DNA of 64,000 nucleotides from assembly GCF_009829325.1 (NCBI RefSeq), contig NZ_VUOS01000002.1, positions 248,001-312,000 of the forward strand. Reading direction: 5' to 3'. Numbering within the stretch: the first letter of the stretch is position 1; each line of letters begins with the position of its first letter. Under the pieces are notes generated by a model that worked only from the letters and a program-made list of their open reading frames with translations, was not told the DNA's origin and made no database searches. The stretch is from Nocardia sp. CY41 (lineage in GTDB: Bacteria; Actinomycetota; Actinomycetes; Mycobacteriales; Mycobacteriaceae). Shown here piece after piece: positions 1 through 9,834 of this stretch. The translations under genes and the position numbers were made by a program.

Positions 1-402
1 GACGGCTTCGACAGCATCGAGGACGCGGCCGACGCGGTCGCCGCGTACCTGCCGCACCGCCCGCGGCCGAAGAGCGCCGAGGGCTTGCTGCGCAATCTGC
101 GCGAGCGCGACGGCCGCTGGTACTGGCACTGGGATCCGGACATGCTGAGCGACCGGGTCGAGGACCCGTCCGCCATGATCGAGCCGATGGAGGACGCGGC
201 GCGGGCGCTGCGCATCCCGGTGCTGCTGGTCCGCGGCATGCGCTCGGACGTCGTGAGCGCCGAAGGAGCCGAAGCGTTCCAGCGGTTGGTGCCGCACGCC
301 CAACTGGTGGAGATCGGCGGCGCCGCGCACACCGCGGCCGGTGACGACAACGACTCGTTCACCGACGCGGTGGCGAAGTTCGTACTCGCGACGCTGGAAT
401 GA
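1..402 (+). CDS. Alpha/beta hydrolase, C-terminal part (5' end outside window)
   Basis: The reading frame is open from base 1 and ends with TGA at 400-402, so only the last 133 residues are present. The visible part fits the end of an alpha/beta hydrolase fold: a strand 'PVLLVRGMRSDVV' carrying the usual acidic residue of the triad, then 'VEIGGAAHT', whose histidine is in the right place for the catalytic base, then a closing helix. The nucleophile elbow lies upstream and cannot be checked. Substrate is unknown. It converges on the minus-strand enoyl-CoA hydratase gene only 7 bases away. Confidence 0.75.
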   Translation, partial: DGFDSIEDAADAVAAYLPHRPRPKSAEGLLRNLRERDGRWYWHWDPDMLSDRVEDPSAMIEPMEDAARALRIPVLLVRGMRSDVVSAEGAEAFQRLVPHAQLVEIGGAAHTAAGDDNDSFTDAVAKFVLATLE

Positions 403-409
403 CGTCGGC

Positions 410-1198
410 TCAGGCGAGCGTGGCGTAATCGGGCTTGCGCTTCGCGGCGAACGCGTCCACACCCTCGCGTCCGGCGGCGGAGCTCGCGGCCACGGCGATA
501 CCGTCGCGTTCCCTGTCGAGTTGGTCGCTCAGCGTCGCGCTCTCCGACTGCCGCAGCAGCGACTTGATGCTCGCGTAGGTCGAACGCGGTCCGGCGGCGA
601 GGGTGCGCGCCAGCCGCTGTGCCTCCGCGGCGATCTCCCCGTCGGGGACCAGCCTGCTCAGCACACCGAGGCGCACTGCTTCGTCGGCGTCCAGGATGGC
701 GTCGGCGAGCAGGATTTCCCGCGCCCGTGCCCGTCCGACGATGCGCGGCAGCGTCCAGGACATGCCCCCGTCAGGGCTCAGGCCGATGCCGGGATAGGCC
801 GGGCGCAGCTTGGTGCCGGGTCCGCCGAGCGCAATATCGGCCAGGCAGACCAGGCTCATGCCCGCGCCGGCCGCCCAGCCTTGGACCGCGGCCACCACCG
901 GGACCGTGATCGCGTCCAGCGCGCGGACGAATTCGTGCAGGTCGGTGGCCAAATCGTGAATGTGCGCCGAGCGGTCCTTCGCCGCGGCGAAACCGCGCAC
1001 GTCGCCACCCGCGCAGAAGTTGGCGCCGGTACCACGCAACAGCACCGCGCCCACGTCGGCGCCGAGCGCGTGCAGAGCCGAGGTGCCCGCCTTGATGCCC
1101 GCGAAGTCCATGGACGTGCCGTTGGCGGACGTGGCGATGGTGATCTGGAGGACGCCGTCGACGGTGGTCACGTACTCGGCTTGCTCGCTGGTGGTCAT
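410..1198 (-). CDS. Enoyl-CoA hydratase/isomerase family protein
   Basis: This 262-residue protein has the crotonase fold length. It shows 'NFCAGGDVRGF', the first oxyanion-hole segment of the family, and 'VQGWAAGAGMSLVCLADI', the second, glycine-rich one. These enzymes hydrate or isomerise acyl-CoA thioesters in beta-oxidation and related pathways; the precise substrate cannot be read from sequence. The start is the ATG at 1198 (MTTSEQAEY); the frame stays open upstream to 1402, but that stretch is arginine-rich and overlaps the neighbouring GNAT gene in another frame. The GNAT gene lies 58 bases upstream on the same strand, so co-transcription is possible. Confidence 0.85.
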   Translation of the reverse strand: MTTSEQAEYVTTVDGVLQITIATSANGTSMDFAGIKAGTSALHALGADVGAVLLRGTGANFCAGGDVRGFAAAKDRSAHIHDLATDLHEFVRALDAITVPVVAAVQGWAAGAGMSLVCLADIALGGPGTKLRPAYPGIGLSPDGGMSWTLPRIVGRARAREILLADAILDADEAVRLGVLSRLVPDGEIAAEAQRLARTLAAGPRSTYASIKSLLRQSESATLSDQLDRERDGIAVAASSAAGREGVDAFAAKRKPDYATLA

Positions 1199-1256
1199 GA
1201 TCTGCACCCTAGCGGGCGCAGCCGAACGCGGTCCGCGCCTGGCGCGGAGGCTGCGC

Positions 1257-1790
1257 CTAGCGAATTCCCTCCGCCGCGCGATCCGCGTGCATCGTCGGCG
1301 TGCGCACCATGCGCACCTCCATCGCGGCGGTGAACACCTCGACTTTGCGCGTGCCGTCGAGCACGAAACCATGCTTGCGATAGAACGCCTGGGCGCGCGC
1401 ATTCTGCTCGAACACCCACAGCGAGCACGGAGCGGCCGGATCGAGCGCGGCGCGGATCAGGTCGTCGGCGACCCCGCTGCCGTGCCAAGCGGAGCGCACA
1501 TAGAGGGCGTGCAGTTCGAGTGGGGTCACCGCGTCCGGGTCGACGGGCGGGCCCGCGCTGGAGAATCCGATCACGATGTCGTCGACGATCGCGACGTGCG
1601 TGCGGCCCGGATAGCGCACCCGGTCGCGCTCCCACTGTTCGGCCCGTCGCCCGACGTCGAACGCGTCGAGCACGTGGGCGGGCACGAGCCCCCGATACGC
1701 CTCGCGCCAGCAGTCGATGTGGCATTCGGCGAGGCTGTGGACGTACTCGGCGGTCAGTGGCCGGACTCGCCACGGATGGGCGGTCACCAC
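1257..1790 (-). CDS. GNAT family N-acetyltransferase
   Basis: A 177-residue protein with the layout of Gcn5-related acetyltransferases. It has an N-terminal 'CHIDCWREAYRGLVP' segment typical of the branch often annotated as RimI-like, a central strand 'LHALYVRSAWHGSGVADDL', which corresponds to the acetyl-CoA pyrophosphate-binding motif A (normally Q/RxxGxG/A), and a C-terminal 'NARAQAFYRKHGF', the usual motif B. It probably transfers an acetyl group from acetyl-CoA to an amine; the acceptor is unknown. The start is GTG at 1790, the first of two consecutive GTG codons. It is upstream of the enoyl-CoA hydratase gene on the same strand. Confidence 0.8.
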   Translation of the reverse strand: MVTAHPWRVRPLTAEYVHSLAECHIDCWREAYRGLVPAHVLDAFDVGRRAEQWERDRVRYPGRTHVAIVDDIVIGFSSAGPPVDPDAVTPLELHALYVRSAWHGSGVADDLIRAALDPAAPCSLWVFEQNARAQAFYRKHGFVLDGTRKVEVFTAAMEVRMVRTPTMHADRAAEGIR

Positions 1791-1823
1791 GGCTGCGTCA
1801 GCCGGACACGGGTAGTCATGACG

Positions 1824-1858
1824 ACGCCCCGGACCACCCGATACGGGTGCCGGGGCGT
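1824..1858 (-). terminator. Hairpin downstream of rpmB
   Basis: The arms ACGCCCCGG (1824-1832) and CCGGGGCGT (1850-1858) pair perfectly, and an inner ACCCG/CGGGT pair extends the stem around a short loop. It lies 31 bases beyond the rpmB stop and before the GNAT gene on the same strand. No clear U-tract follows, which is common for actinobacterial terminators. Confidence 0.6.
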
Positions 1859-1889
1859 GTGCCGACAGTGCTGGTCAGCCGGAGGCTGA

Positions 1890-2081
1890 TCAGCCGCGGG
1901 TGACCTTGCCCGCCTTCAGGCAGGAAGTGCACACGTTCATGCGGCGGGTGTTGCCCGGGGCGACCTGCGCGCGCACGGTCTGGATGTTCGGGTTCCAACG
2001 ACGGTTGGTGCGCCGGTGCGAGTGCGAGACCGACTTCCCGAAGCCGGGGCCCTTGGCGCAGACGTCGCAGACGGCAGCCAT
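1890..2081 (-). CDS. rpmB: 50S ribosomal protein L28
   Basis: A 63-residue basic protein with the L28 core '[20 protein letters not shown]'. It carries two CxxC pairs, C5/C8 and C51/C54, so it is the zinc-binding (C+) form. It belongs to the large ribosomal subunit. The ATG at 2081 is preceded on the minus strand by a GGAG-like ribosome-binding site. The gene stands alone, divergent from the DhaL/DAK gene and recG. The same neighbourhood (L28, DAK-domain protein, recG) is found in Mycobacterium tuberculosis, which supports the call. Confidence 0.97.
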   Translation of the reverse strand: MAAVCDVCAKGPGFGKSVSHSHRRTNRRWNPNIQTVRAQVAPGNTRRMNVCTSCLKAGKVTRG

Positions 2082-2392
2082 AGTCGCGAACTCCTTCATG
2101 TCATGGTGGGGACCGCCGCTTTCGCGGGCGGCGCGTCCTCGTGCAATGTCGAGTATGTGCCCTGTCGGCGGAGAGCCGACCAGCGCTGACCGGCGACGGC
2201 CGCGCGAGGCAACCCTGCAAGGGTAGCTGTGCTGCCACCGATCCACCAAACCGGTCCCCGCGGACGAGCGCCGGATCGTGTGCCGGGCATCTCCATTCTG
2301 AGGACGCGATGTTGCCGGTTGCCTGTCGGGACCGCCCGCTAACCTGGCGGGCGGCGGTGGTGCGCGGGTGGCGGATAGGGAGTGAGGTGACG
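2082..2392. promoter_or_regulatory. Divergent intergenic region between rpmB and the DAK-domain gene
   Basis: These 311 bases have no convincing gene. They must hold the rpmB promoter (minus strand) and that of the DAK-domain/recG pair (plus strand). A TACCCT hexamer on the minus strand at 2225-2220 could be a -10 element for a long rpmB leader, but no matching -35 is clear. Confidence 0.4.
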
Positions 2393-4186
2393 GTGTCCGG
2401 AGTGCGAGATGTGATGGACGGCACGGCATTGCTGCGCTGGGGCCGTACCTGTCTCGCCGGCTTGGCGCACCGGCGCGAGGAGATCAACGCGCTCAACGTC
2501 TTCCCCGTCCCCGACGCGGACACGGGTACGAACCTGCTGGCCACCATGCGTGCCGCGGTCGAGGCCGGCGAGGCGGCCGGGGCGCGGGCGAACGCGGACG
2601 GGAGCGCGGCCCGTGCCGTCGCCGTCGCGATGGCGCACGGCGCGACGGTCGGGGCTCGCGGCAATTCCGGGATCATCCTGTCCCAGGTGCTGCGCGGCGT
2701 GGCGGACGTGGTGGACGGCGGCCCGTTCACGGGAGACAGCCTGCGCGCCGCGCTGGCCAGGGCATCCGGGCTGGTCCGGGAGGCGCTGAGCGTGCCGATC
2801 GAAGGGACCATCCTCACCGTGCTGGACCGCGCGACCGCGGCGGCGGCGCGGTGCCCGGACGAGGAGCTGGCGAACGTGGCGCTGGCGGCCGCGGACGGCG
2901 CTGCCGAAGCGCTCGGCGACACTCCGTTCCAATTGGGTGTGCTGCGTCAGGCCGGTGTCGTCGACGCGGGAGCCCGCGGGTTGGTCGTGCTGCTGGACAG
3001 CTTGGTCACCGTCACCCGAGGCGAGGCGCCCACGCGCCCGGAGTACCCCCGGCCTGCGGCGGCGCGCAGCGCTCCGGTCGGCGACGCCGAGTCGCGGTAC
3101 GAGGTGATGTATCTCCTGGCCGATTCCGATGAGCGGAGAGTGGCCGCGCTGCGAGCCCGTCTGAGTGAACTCGGCGACTCGGTCGTGGTGGTCGGCGACG
3201 GGCTCGGCTCCTGGTCGGCGCATGTGCACTGTGCCGACGCGGGCGCGGCGGTGGAGGCGGGCATCGCGGCGGGCGTGCTCAGCCGGATCCGCATCGAGAA
3301 CGTTCTGCGCACGTCGCATCCGGACATGCGCGCCGGGTCCGGCGACTCCGTCACCGCCGCGGTCGGCGAACGCGCGAACCGGGCCGATCTCGCTCCTGGC
3401 GAGACTTCCGGCTTGCCGACCCGATCCGCCCGGGAAGGCGGTTTCGCAGGGTCCGCGCCGGCTGCCGATACGAATCATGTGGTGGTCGGTGTGCTCGGCC
3501 CGGGCGCGGCGGCGACGCCGGGGGTTGCGGCGGATCGCGGGATCTTGGCCGTGGTCGCGGGCGCGGGTGCCGCGGCGTTGTTCGAGGACGCGGGCGCCGT
3601 GGTGCTGGCGGGCGACGAGCCGGTCACGGCGGCGGCGCTGTTGGCCGCGATCCGGCGGATGCCGAACCGCGAAGTGCTGGTGCTGCCCAACGGCGCGCTG
3701 CCCGCGCACGAATTGGTCGCCGTCGGCGTCGCCGCGCGCGACGCCCATCGCGACGTGCTGCTGCTGCCGAGCGCGTCGATGGTGCAGGGATTGGCCGCCT
3801 TGGCCGTGCACGACCGCGGACGGATGGCGGTGGACGACGCGTTCGCCATGTCGGAGGCGGCGGCCACGACGCGGTGGGGATCGCTGCGTGCCGCGACCGG
3901 GCGCGCGCTCACCATGGTCGGCACCTGCGAACCGGGCGACGGGCTCGGACTGGCAGGGCACGACGTCGTCGTGATCGAGCGCGACGTGCGCGCGGCCGGG
4001 CGGACGCTGCTGGACCGGCTGCTCGCCTTCGGCGGCGAGCTGGTCACGCTGCTGGTGGGCGCGGCCGCGCCGGAAGGTCTCGGCGACGAACTCGCCGCGC
4101 ACGTCGAACAGAACTTTCCCGGGGTCGAGGTGATCGTGTATTCCGGTGGGCAGCACGGTGATTCGGTGCAGATCGGAGTGGAATAG
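2393..4186 (+). CDS. DhaL/DAK1-domain protein, FakA (YloV)-like kinase
   Basis: The 597-residue protein begins with a DhaL (DAK2) domain. '[13 protein letters not shown]' at residues 35-47 holds the paired aspartates that bind Mg-ATP in dihydroxyacetone-kinase L subunits, followed by '[12 protein letters not shown]'. The second half matches the DAK1-like C-terminal domain of FakA/YloV. In Firmicutes FakA phosphorylates fatty acids bound to FakB (DegV) proteins; whether the actinobacterial protein does so is not shown here and no DegV gene is in the window. Several GTG codons could start it (2387, 2393, 2402, 2411) as well as ATG at 2414; 2393 has GAGG at good spacing. It ends 3 bases before recG, so the two form an operon. 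Confidence 0.85.
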   Translation: MSGVRDVMDGTALLRWGRTCLAGLAHRREEINALNVFPVPDADTGTNLLATMRAAVEAGEAAGARANADGSAARAVAVAMAHGATVGARGNSGIILSQVLRGVADVVDGGPFTGDSLRAALARASGLVREALSVPIEGTILTVLDRATAAAARCPDEELANVALAAADGAAEALGDTPFQLGVLRQAGVVDAGARGLVVLLDSLVTVTRGEAPTRPEYPRPAAARSAPVGDAESRYEVMYLLADSDERRVAALRARLSELGDSVVVVGDGLGSWSAHVHCADAGAAVEAGIAAGVLSRIRIENVLRTSHPDMRAGSGDSVTAAVGERANRADLAPGETSGLPTRSAREGGFAGSAPAADTNHVVVGVLGPGAAATPGVAADRGILAVVAGAGAAALFEDAGAVVLAGDEPVTAAALLAAIRRMPNREVLVLPNGALPAHELVAVGVAARDAHRDVLLLPSASMVQGLAALAVHDRGRMAVDDAFAMSEAAATTRWGSLRAATGRALTMVGTCEPGDGLGLAGHDVVVIERDVRAAGRTLLDRLLAFGGELVTLLVGAAAPEGLGDELAAHVEQNFPGVEVIVYSGGQHGDSVQIGVE

Positions 4187-4189
4187 GGC

Positions 4190-6472
4190 ATGGCGACACT
4201 GAGCGATCGGCTCGACCACATCCTCGGGGCGAAAGCGGCGGCCTCGCTGGCGGACGCGTTCGACATGCAGACCGTCGAGGATCTGCTGCGGCACTATCCC
4301 CTGCGGTACGCGACGCAGGGGCAGCCGCTCACCGAGGAGGCGCCCGAGGACGGTTCGCACATCACCGTCATCGGCCGGATCACCAAGGCCGAACTGCGGC
4401 CGATGCGCAACCGCCGCGGGTCGTTGCTGAAGGTGGTCCTCGACACCGGCTCCGGACGCGGCGTCGACGTCACCTTCTTCCATGGCGACAAGGTGAAACA
4501 CGTGGTCCGCGCGGGTTTGCGGGCGATGATGTCGGGCACGGTGACCTACTGGCGCCCCGGTCAGTGGAATTTGAGCCATCCCGGCTACCTGATCCTGCCG
4601 GAGACCGAGGACGACACCGACTCGGTCGGTGCGCTGACCAAGGTGCGCGGCGGCGGAGATCTGCGCGGCCTCGCGCAGAGCGCGCGAGGTGCGGGCGGGG
4701 TGGACACATCGTTCATGGAACGCGAGTTCATCCCGGTCTACCCGGCGACCGCGAAGGTGCAGAGCTGGGACGTGCTGGCCTGCGTTCGGCAGGTGCTCGA
4801 CCAGCTCGACCCGCTCGACGATCCGCTGCCGGAGGACGTGCGCGCCGAGCGCGCGCTGCCGAACCTGTCCGACGCGCTACGCCTGATCCACCTGCCCGAG
4901 CGCAAGTCCGATATCGACCAGGCCAAGGACCGGTTGCGTTTCGACGAGGCGCTGGCCCTGCAGTTGGTGCTGGCCGAGCGCAGGCACGAGGTGGCCGGGC
5001 GCCGGGCGCGTGCCTGCGTTCCGCGCGCCGACGGCATCGCCGCCGCGTTCGACCAGCGCCTGCCCTTCGATCTGACCGCGGGGCAGCAGCAGGTCGTGGC
5101 CGAGATCTCGGCCGACCTGGCTCGCGAGCAGCCGATGCACCGGTTGCTGCAAGGCGAGGTGGGCTCCGGCAAGACGATCGTGGCCTTGCACGCCATGCTG
5201 CAAGTGGTGGACGCGGGATTGCAGTGCGCGCTGCTCGCCCCGACGGAAGTGCTCGCCGCGCAGCACTATCGGTCGCTGCGCGGCATGCTCGGCGAGCTGG
5301 GCGCCGCGGGCGAGCTGGGCGCGGCCGACCACGCCACCCGCGTGGTGCTGGTGACCGGGTCGATGTCGGCCGCCGCCAAGAAGGCCGCGCTGCTGGAGGC
5401 GGTGACCGGTGCGGCGGGCATCGTGATCGGCACGCACGCGCTGATCCAGGACAATGTCGAGTTCTTCGATCTCGGCATGGTGGTGGTCGACGAGCAGCAT
5501 CGTTTCGGGGTGGAACAGCGAGACGCGCTGCGCGCCAAGGCGAAAGCGGGCACCAGCCCGCATCTGCTGGTGATGACCGCGACCCCGATCCCGCGCACCA
5601 TCGCCATGACCACGCTCGGCGATCTGGAGACCTCCACGCTGACCGAATTGCCGAAAGGCCGCTCGCCGATCGTCTCCAAGGTGGTGCCGCGCCGGCTGCA
5701 CCCGAACTGGGTGGATCGGGCCTGGGAGCGGATCGTGGAGGAGGTCGCCGCCGGTCGCCAGGCGTATGTGGTGTGTTCGCGCATCGGCGACGACGAGGAG
5801 ACGGCGGGCAAGTCGCGCAACGGACGCTCGAAGTCCGGCGAGGGCGGGAAGGAGGGCCCGACCACCCAGGCGGTGCTCGACGTGTTCGAGATGCTGCGCG
5901 GCGGACCGCTGTCCGGCCTGCGCGTCGGGCTGCTGCACGGCAGACTCCCCGCCGACGAGAAAGATCAGGTGATGCGGGCCTTCAACGACGGATCGGTGGA
6001 CGTGCTGGTGTGCACCACCGTGGTCGAGGTCGGCGTGGACGTGCCCAACGCGACGGTGATGGTCATCGTGGACGCCGACCGGTTCGGCGTCAGTCAGTTG
6101 CATCAGTTGCGCGGCCGCATCGGCCGGGGCGAGCACCCCGGATTGTGCCTGCTGGTCACGGATGCCGCGCCGGGCGGGTCGGCCATGGCGCGCCTGGACG
6201 CGGTCGCCGCCACCACCGACGGCTTCGAACTGTCGGTGCTCGACCTGCGGACCCGCCGTGAGGGTGACGTGCTCGGCGCCGCCCAGTCCGGCACGGCCCG
6301 GTCACTGCGGCTGCTGTCGCTGCTGGACGATCTGGAGGTGATCACCGCCGCCCAGGAGTTCGCCAGGGCCGTGGTGGCGTCCGACCCGGGCCTGCGCAAG
6401 CACCCCGGTCTGGCCGGGATGATGCACGCGGCGGTGGACTCCGAGCGGCTGGAGTACCTGGCCAAGTCCTGA
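4190..6472 (+). CDS. recG: ATP-dependent DNA helicase RecG
   Basis: The 760-residue protein has the full RecG layout: an N-terminal wedge/OB domain ('[20 protein letters not shown]') that grips branched DNA, then two RecA-like motor domains. Walker A is 'GEVGSGKT' near residue 322, the DEQH-type motif II 'DEQHRFG' starts at 434, motif III 'TATPIPRT' is near 463, and 'QLRGRIGRG' is motif VI. RecG regresses stalled replication forks and migrates Holliday junctions. About 25 residues in the second motor domain (after '[10 protein letters not shown]'-like sequence, roughly residues 540-560) are a lysine/glycine-rich insert. It starts with ATG 3 bases after the DAK-domain gene. Confidence 0.97.
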   Translation: MATLSDRLDHILGAKAAASLADAFDMQTVEDLLRHYPLRYATQGQPLTEEAPEDGSHITVIGRITKAELRPMRNRRGSLLKVVLDTGSGRGVDVTFFHGDKVKHVVRAGLRAMMSGTVTYWRPGQWNLSHPGYLILPETEDDTDSVGALTKVRGGGDLRGLAQSARGAGGVDTSFMEREFIPVYPATAKVQSWDVLACVRQVLDQLDPLDDPLPEDVRAERALPNLSDALRLIHLPERKSDIDQAKDRLRFDEALALQLVLAERRHEVAGRRARACVPRADGIAAAFDQRLPFDLTAGQQQVVAEISADLAREQPMHRLLQGEVGSGKTIVALHAMLQVVDAGLQCALLAPTEVLAAQHYRSLRGMLGELGAAGELGAADHATRVVLVTGSMSAAAKKAALLEAVTGAAGIVIGTHALIQDNVEFFDLGMVVVDEQHRFGVEQRDALRAKAKAGTSPHLLVMTATPIPRTIAMTTLGDLETSTLTELPKGRSPIVSKVVPRRLHPNWVDRAWERIVEEVAAGRQAYVVCSRIGDDEETAGKSRNGRSKSGEGGKEGPTTQAVLDVFEMLRGGPLSGLRVGLLHGRLPADEKDQVMRAFNDGSVDVLVCTTVVEVGVDVPNATVMVIVDADRFGVSQLHQLRGRIGRGEHPGLCLLVTDAAPGGSAMARLDAVAATTDGFELSVLDLRTRREGDVLGAAQSGTARSLRLLSLLDDLEVITAAQEFARAVVASDPGLRKHPGLAGMMHAAVDSERLEYLAKS

Positions 6473-6542
6473 CGCCGCTCGACGTCGGCGCGGCCGATCG
6501 GGGCGAGCTACGGGGTGGACGAACCCGGCCACATCGCCACGG

Positions 6543-7964
6543 TCACCGCCCGAGCCGCGGATAGGGCAGGTCGGTGCTGGTGTGTTCGGCGACCGCCAGC
6601 GGACTGCCGATGTGCGGGAAGGCGCGCTGCGGGCACGCGGGACGCTCGCACACCTTGCAGCCGGCCCCGATCGGGACCGAGGCCGCCGGGTCGTCCCACT
6701 GCAATCCGGCCGAGTACACCAAGCGGTCGGCGTATTCGACATCGCAGCCGAGGCCGATCGCGAAGTTCTTCGCGGCGGTGCCGAACCCGTGCGGGGCGAT
6801 CGCCGCGGTGCGGGCAACCCACAGGTAGCGGCGGCCGTCGGGCATCTCGGCCACCTGGGTCAGGATGCGGCCGGGGTTGGAGAACGCCTCGTGCACCACC
6901 CACAGCGGGCAGCTGCCGCCGACCCGGGAGAAATGGAACGCGGTCGCGGACTGACGCTTGGAGATGTTGCCCGCTCGGTCGGTGCGCACGAAGAAGAACG
7001 GGACGCCGCGCTGGCCCTGCCGCTGCAGCGTGCTGAGCCGATGGCAGATGGTCTCGAAGCCGACTTCGAAACGCAGACCGAGCAGGTCGATGTCGTAGTG
7101 CAGTTCCTCGGCGGAGCGCAGGAATCGCCCGTACGGCAGCACCAGCGCGCCGGCGAAGTAATTGGCCAGCCCGATCCGTGCGAGTGTGCGGGACTCGCCG
7201 CTCAGCGACGGGCTTTCGGCCAGCACGGCATCCAGTTCGGCCCCGTACAACAGGAAGCCGAGCGTGGTGGCGATCTGGAAGGCGCGCTGGCCGGGCCGCA
7301 ACCGGCGAGCGAGCGTGAGCGTCCGGGTCTCCGGTTCGTAGTGCCGTTTGGGGACGGTGGGGTCGGCGCCGTCGCCGCGCACCAGGACGGTGACCCCGGC
7401 GCGTTCCTCGGCGATGCGGGCGAGCTGGCGATCCAGCGAGCCGATGGTGAGCCCGGAGTTCTCGAACAGTTGCTCCGCGGCGATGTCGAGCTGCGGAATG
7501 TGGTTGTGATGGTCGTAGAAGAAGTCGCGCACGTCCTCGTAGGGCATGGGCACTCCGGGCGCGCCCGCGGGCGCGGAGACCCGCGCCGAGAGCAGATCGA
7601 GCTGATCGGTGGCGGCGCGCAGTCGGCGATGCATCGCCACGACGATCCGCGCGACCTCCGGCTGGCGGGTGGCCAGCTCCTCCACCTCGGTGAGCGGGGC
7701 GGTGTGCCCGCCCGCGGCGTCGATGAGTACTTCGTGCAGGTCCGACACGAGACGCGCGTCGGAATCGGCGGCGAAGAACTGGACGTCCAGGTCGAAGGTG
7801 GAATTGAGTTTCAGCAGTACGGGAATGGTGAGTGGGCGCTGGTCGCGCTCGAGCTGATTGAGATAGCTCGGCGACAAGTCCAGCGATTTCGCCAGAGCCG
7901 CCTGAGTCATCCTCCGCTCTTCGCGCAATCGCCGAAGCCGGGCGCCCGCATACATCTTGCGCAC
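6543..7964 (-). CDS. prpR: XRE-family short-chain acyl-CoA regulator, PrpR-type
   Basis: About 473 residues: an N-terminal Xre helix-turn-helix ('[20 protein letters not shown]'), a middle sensor region, and a C-terminal DUF2083-type domain ending in a cysteine cluster '[16 protein letters not shown]'. This is the architecture of PrpR and RamB of mycobacteria and corynebacteria, which control the methylcitrate and glyoxylate routes; mycobacterial PrpR is reported to bind an Fe-S cluster and acyl-CoA. Its position, divergent from prpDBC, favours PrpR over RamB. The start is uncertain: GTG 7964 aligns best with relatives, with GTG 7970 and ATG 7955 as alternatives. No strong ribosome-binding site is visible. 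Confidence 0.88.
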   Translation of the reverse strand: MRKMYAGARLRRLREERRMTQAALAKSLDLSPSYLNQLERDQRPLTIPVLLKLNSTFDLDVQFFAADSDARLVSDLHEVLIDAAGGHTAPLTEVEELATRQPEVARIVVAMHRRLRAATDQLDLLSARVSAPAGAPGVPMPYEDVRDFFYDHHNHIPQLDIAAEQLFENSGLTIGSLDRQLARIAEERAGVTVLVRGDGADPTVPKRHYEPETRTLTLARRLRPGQRAFQIATTLGFLLYGAELDAVLAESPSLSGESRTLARIGLANYFAGALVLPYGRFLRSAEELHYDIDLLGLRFEVGFETICHRLSTLQRQGQRGVPFFFVRTDRAGNISKRQSATAFHFSRVGGSCPLWVVHEAFSNPGRILTQVAEMPDGRRYLWVARTAAIAPHGFGTAAKNFAIGLGCDVEYADRLVYSAGLQWDDPAASVPIGAGCKVCERPACPQRAFPHIGSPLAVAEHTSTDLPYPRLGR

Positions 7965-7987
7965 GTGCACGATGGTAGCTGCGATTA

Positions 7988-8041
7988 TTCGCAATCATTG
8001 CAAAAACACGCGTTATTACCCACGAAAATATGCTTTTGCAA
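7988..8041. promoter_or_regulatory. Probable PrpR/RamB-type operator sites in the prpR-prpD gap
   Basis: This AT-rich patch in a 70% GC region holds ATTGCAAA (7997-8004) and TTTTGCAA (8034-8041), plus a weaker TTCGCAAT (7988-7995). TTTGCAAA is the core of the site recognised by RamB in Corynebacterium and of the motif described for PrpR. Two sites about 37 bases apart between divergent promoters suit a regulator that acts on itself and on prpD. Confidence 0.6.
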
Positions 8042-8111
8042 GGTGTTCAGCAATGTATGCGATCTGCGTAGCGTGCGAAGAGAGGTTTTGCCGCCCTGTC
8101 GTGGAGGATGC

Positions 8112-9635
8112 ATGAAAATACACACCGTACGGGCCCGTTCCGCCGCCGAGGAGTTCCCGCGCGCGGAGCATCTCGCGACGAAGATCGCCGAAGTGGCCGC
8201 GGACCCGATCGAAGTCACCACCGAAGTCGCCGCGATGATCGTCAACCGGATCATCGACAACGCCGCGGTAGCCGCCGCGTCGCTCACACGCCGCCCGGTG
8301 GCCGCGGCGCGCGCCCAGGCCACCGCGCAGCCCTACTCGCCGCGCGCAGGCCGCCGAGGCGCGATGGTGTTCGGTTTTCCTGTCCCGCAGCGAGTTTCGC
8401 CCGAATGGGCTGCTTGGGCCAATGGCGTCGCGGTGCGGGAGCTGGACTTCCACGACACGTTCCTCGCCGCGGAGTATTCGCATCCCGGTGACAACATCCC
8501 ACCGATCCTCGCCGTCGCCCAGCATCTCGGCCGCAGCGGCGCCGACCTGATCCGCGGGCTGGCCACCGGCTACGAGATCCAGATCGATCTGGCCCGCGGG
8601 ATCTGCCTGCACGAGCACAAGATCGATCATGTCGCCCACCTCGGCCCCTCCGTCGCGGCCGGCATCGGAACGCTGCTGCGGCTCGATACCGAAACCATCT
8701 ACCAGGCGCTCGGTCAAGCGCTGCACACCACCACGGCGACGCGGCAATCCCGCAAAGGCGAGATCTCCAGCTGGAAGGCGTTCGCTCCGGCGTTCGCGGG
8801 GAAGACGGCGGTGGAGGCGGTGGATCGCGCGCTGCGGGGCGAGAGTGCGCCCGCGCCGATCTGGGAAGGCGCCGACGGCGTGATCGCCCGGCTGCTCGGC
8901 GGGCCGGATGCCGAATACCGGGTGCCGCTGCCCGGTCCGGGCGAGGCCAAGCGGGCCATCCTGGACAGCTATACCAAGGAGCACTCGGCCGAATACCAGA
9001 GCCAGGCGCCGATCGATCTGGCCCGCCGGATGCGCGCGCGGATCGGCGACCCGGAGCAGATCGCCTCGATCGTGCTGCATACCAGTCACCACACGCACGT
9101 GGTGATCGGCACGGGTTCCGGTGACCCGCAGAAGTTCGATCCGCACGCCAGTCGCGAAACCCTCGACCATTCGGTTCCTTATATCTTTGCGGTCGCGCTG
9201 CAGGACGGGACCTGGCACCACGAGCGGTCGTACGCGCCGGAGCGGGCGCGACGGCCGGACACCGTCGCGCTGTGGCGCAAGATCAGTACGACCGAGGATC
9301 CGGAATGGACCCGCCGCTATCACGCCACCGATCCTCGCGAGAAGGCGTTCGGCGCACGAGCTGTCGTGACGCTGCGGGACGGGGAGACGATCGTCGACGA
9401 ACTGGCGGTCGCCGACGCGCATCCGCTGGGGGCGCGTCCCTTCGGCCGGGCGCAGTACATCGCCAAGTTCCGGGCCTTGGCCGAGGGTGTGCTCGACGAG
9501 GACGAGCAGGAGCGTTTCCTCGACGTGGCGCAGCGCGCGCCGGAACTGGCGCCCGGGGAGCTGGACCAGCTGAGTTTCACCGTGTCCGAGCAGGTGCTGA
9601 GCCGAGCGCCGCGGATTCCGGAAGGAGTCTTCTGA
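8112..9635 (+). CDS. prpD: 2-methylcitrate dehydratase
   Basis: A 507-residue MmgE/PrpD-family protein. Family hallmarks include '[19 protein letters not shown]', '[18 protein letters not shown]', '[13 protein letters not shown]' and '[17 protein letters not shown]'. PrpD dehydrates 2-methylcitrate to 2-methyl-cis-aconitate, the second step of the methylcitrate cycle that removes toxic propionyl-CoA from odd-chain fatty acids, cholesterol and branched amino acids. The ATG at 8112 follows a GGAGG at 8103-8107. It is the first gene of a prpD-prpB-prpC series and is divergent from prpR, which probably activates it through the TTGCAA sites just upstream. Confidence 0.95.
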   Translation: MKIHTVRARSAAEEFPRAEHLATKIAEVAADPIEVTTEVAAMIVNRIIDNAAVAAASLTRRPVAAARAQATAQPYSPRAGRRGAMVFGFPVPQRVSPEWAAWANGVAVRELDFHDTFLAAEYSHPGDNIPPILAVAQHLGRSGADLIRGLATGYEIQIDLARGICLHEHKIDHVAHLGPSVAAGIGTLLRLDTETIYQALGQALHTTTATRQSRKGEISSWKAFAPAFAGKTAVEAVDRALRGESAPAPIWEGADGVIARLLGGPDAEYRVPLPGPGEAKRAILDSYTKEHSAEYQSQAPIDLARRMRARIGDPEQIASIVLHTSHHTHVVIGTGSGDPQKFDPHASRETLDHSVPYIFAVALQDGTWHHERSYAPERARRPDTVALWRKISTTEDPEWTRRYHATDPREKAFGARAVVTLRDGETIVDELAVADAHPLGARPFGRAQYIAKFRALAEGVLDEDEQERFLDVAQRAPELAPGELDQLSFTVSEQVLSRAPRIPEGVF

Positions 9636-9834
9636 TGCGCGCGCCGATGCTCTTCCGGGATCGCCGGCCGGGCGATGGTGACGTGCTCGCTGTGGCAGGT
9701 GGTCGCGGCCTGCCCGCGGCGAGAATCCGGCACGCGCGAGCCGCCGGGGCGGGTACCGCGGCGAGCGACGGCGATGCCCGTGATCTGCCTGCCACGCGAA
9801 GCCGTGCTGTGCTGGGCGCCGGGCGGTGGGTCCG
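9636..9834 (+). other. 199-base gap between prpD and prpB with a doubtful 67-codon frame
   Basis: A frame starting at ATG 9635, overlapping the prpD stop as TGATG, runs to 9838 and overlaps the prpB start. Its product is rich in Arg, Ala and Gly, resembles nothing I know, and its third codon positions are not as GC-rich as in the flanking genes. I regard it as probably non-coding leader sequence, although the stop-start overlap is suggestive. Confidence 0.2.

Noticed and set aside
2339..4579. A 746-codon minus-strand frame opposite the DAK-domain gene and recG
   Set aside because: It is an antisense shadow produced by high GC content; the product is His/Arg/Gln-rich with no family features, while the plus strand has clear motifs.
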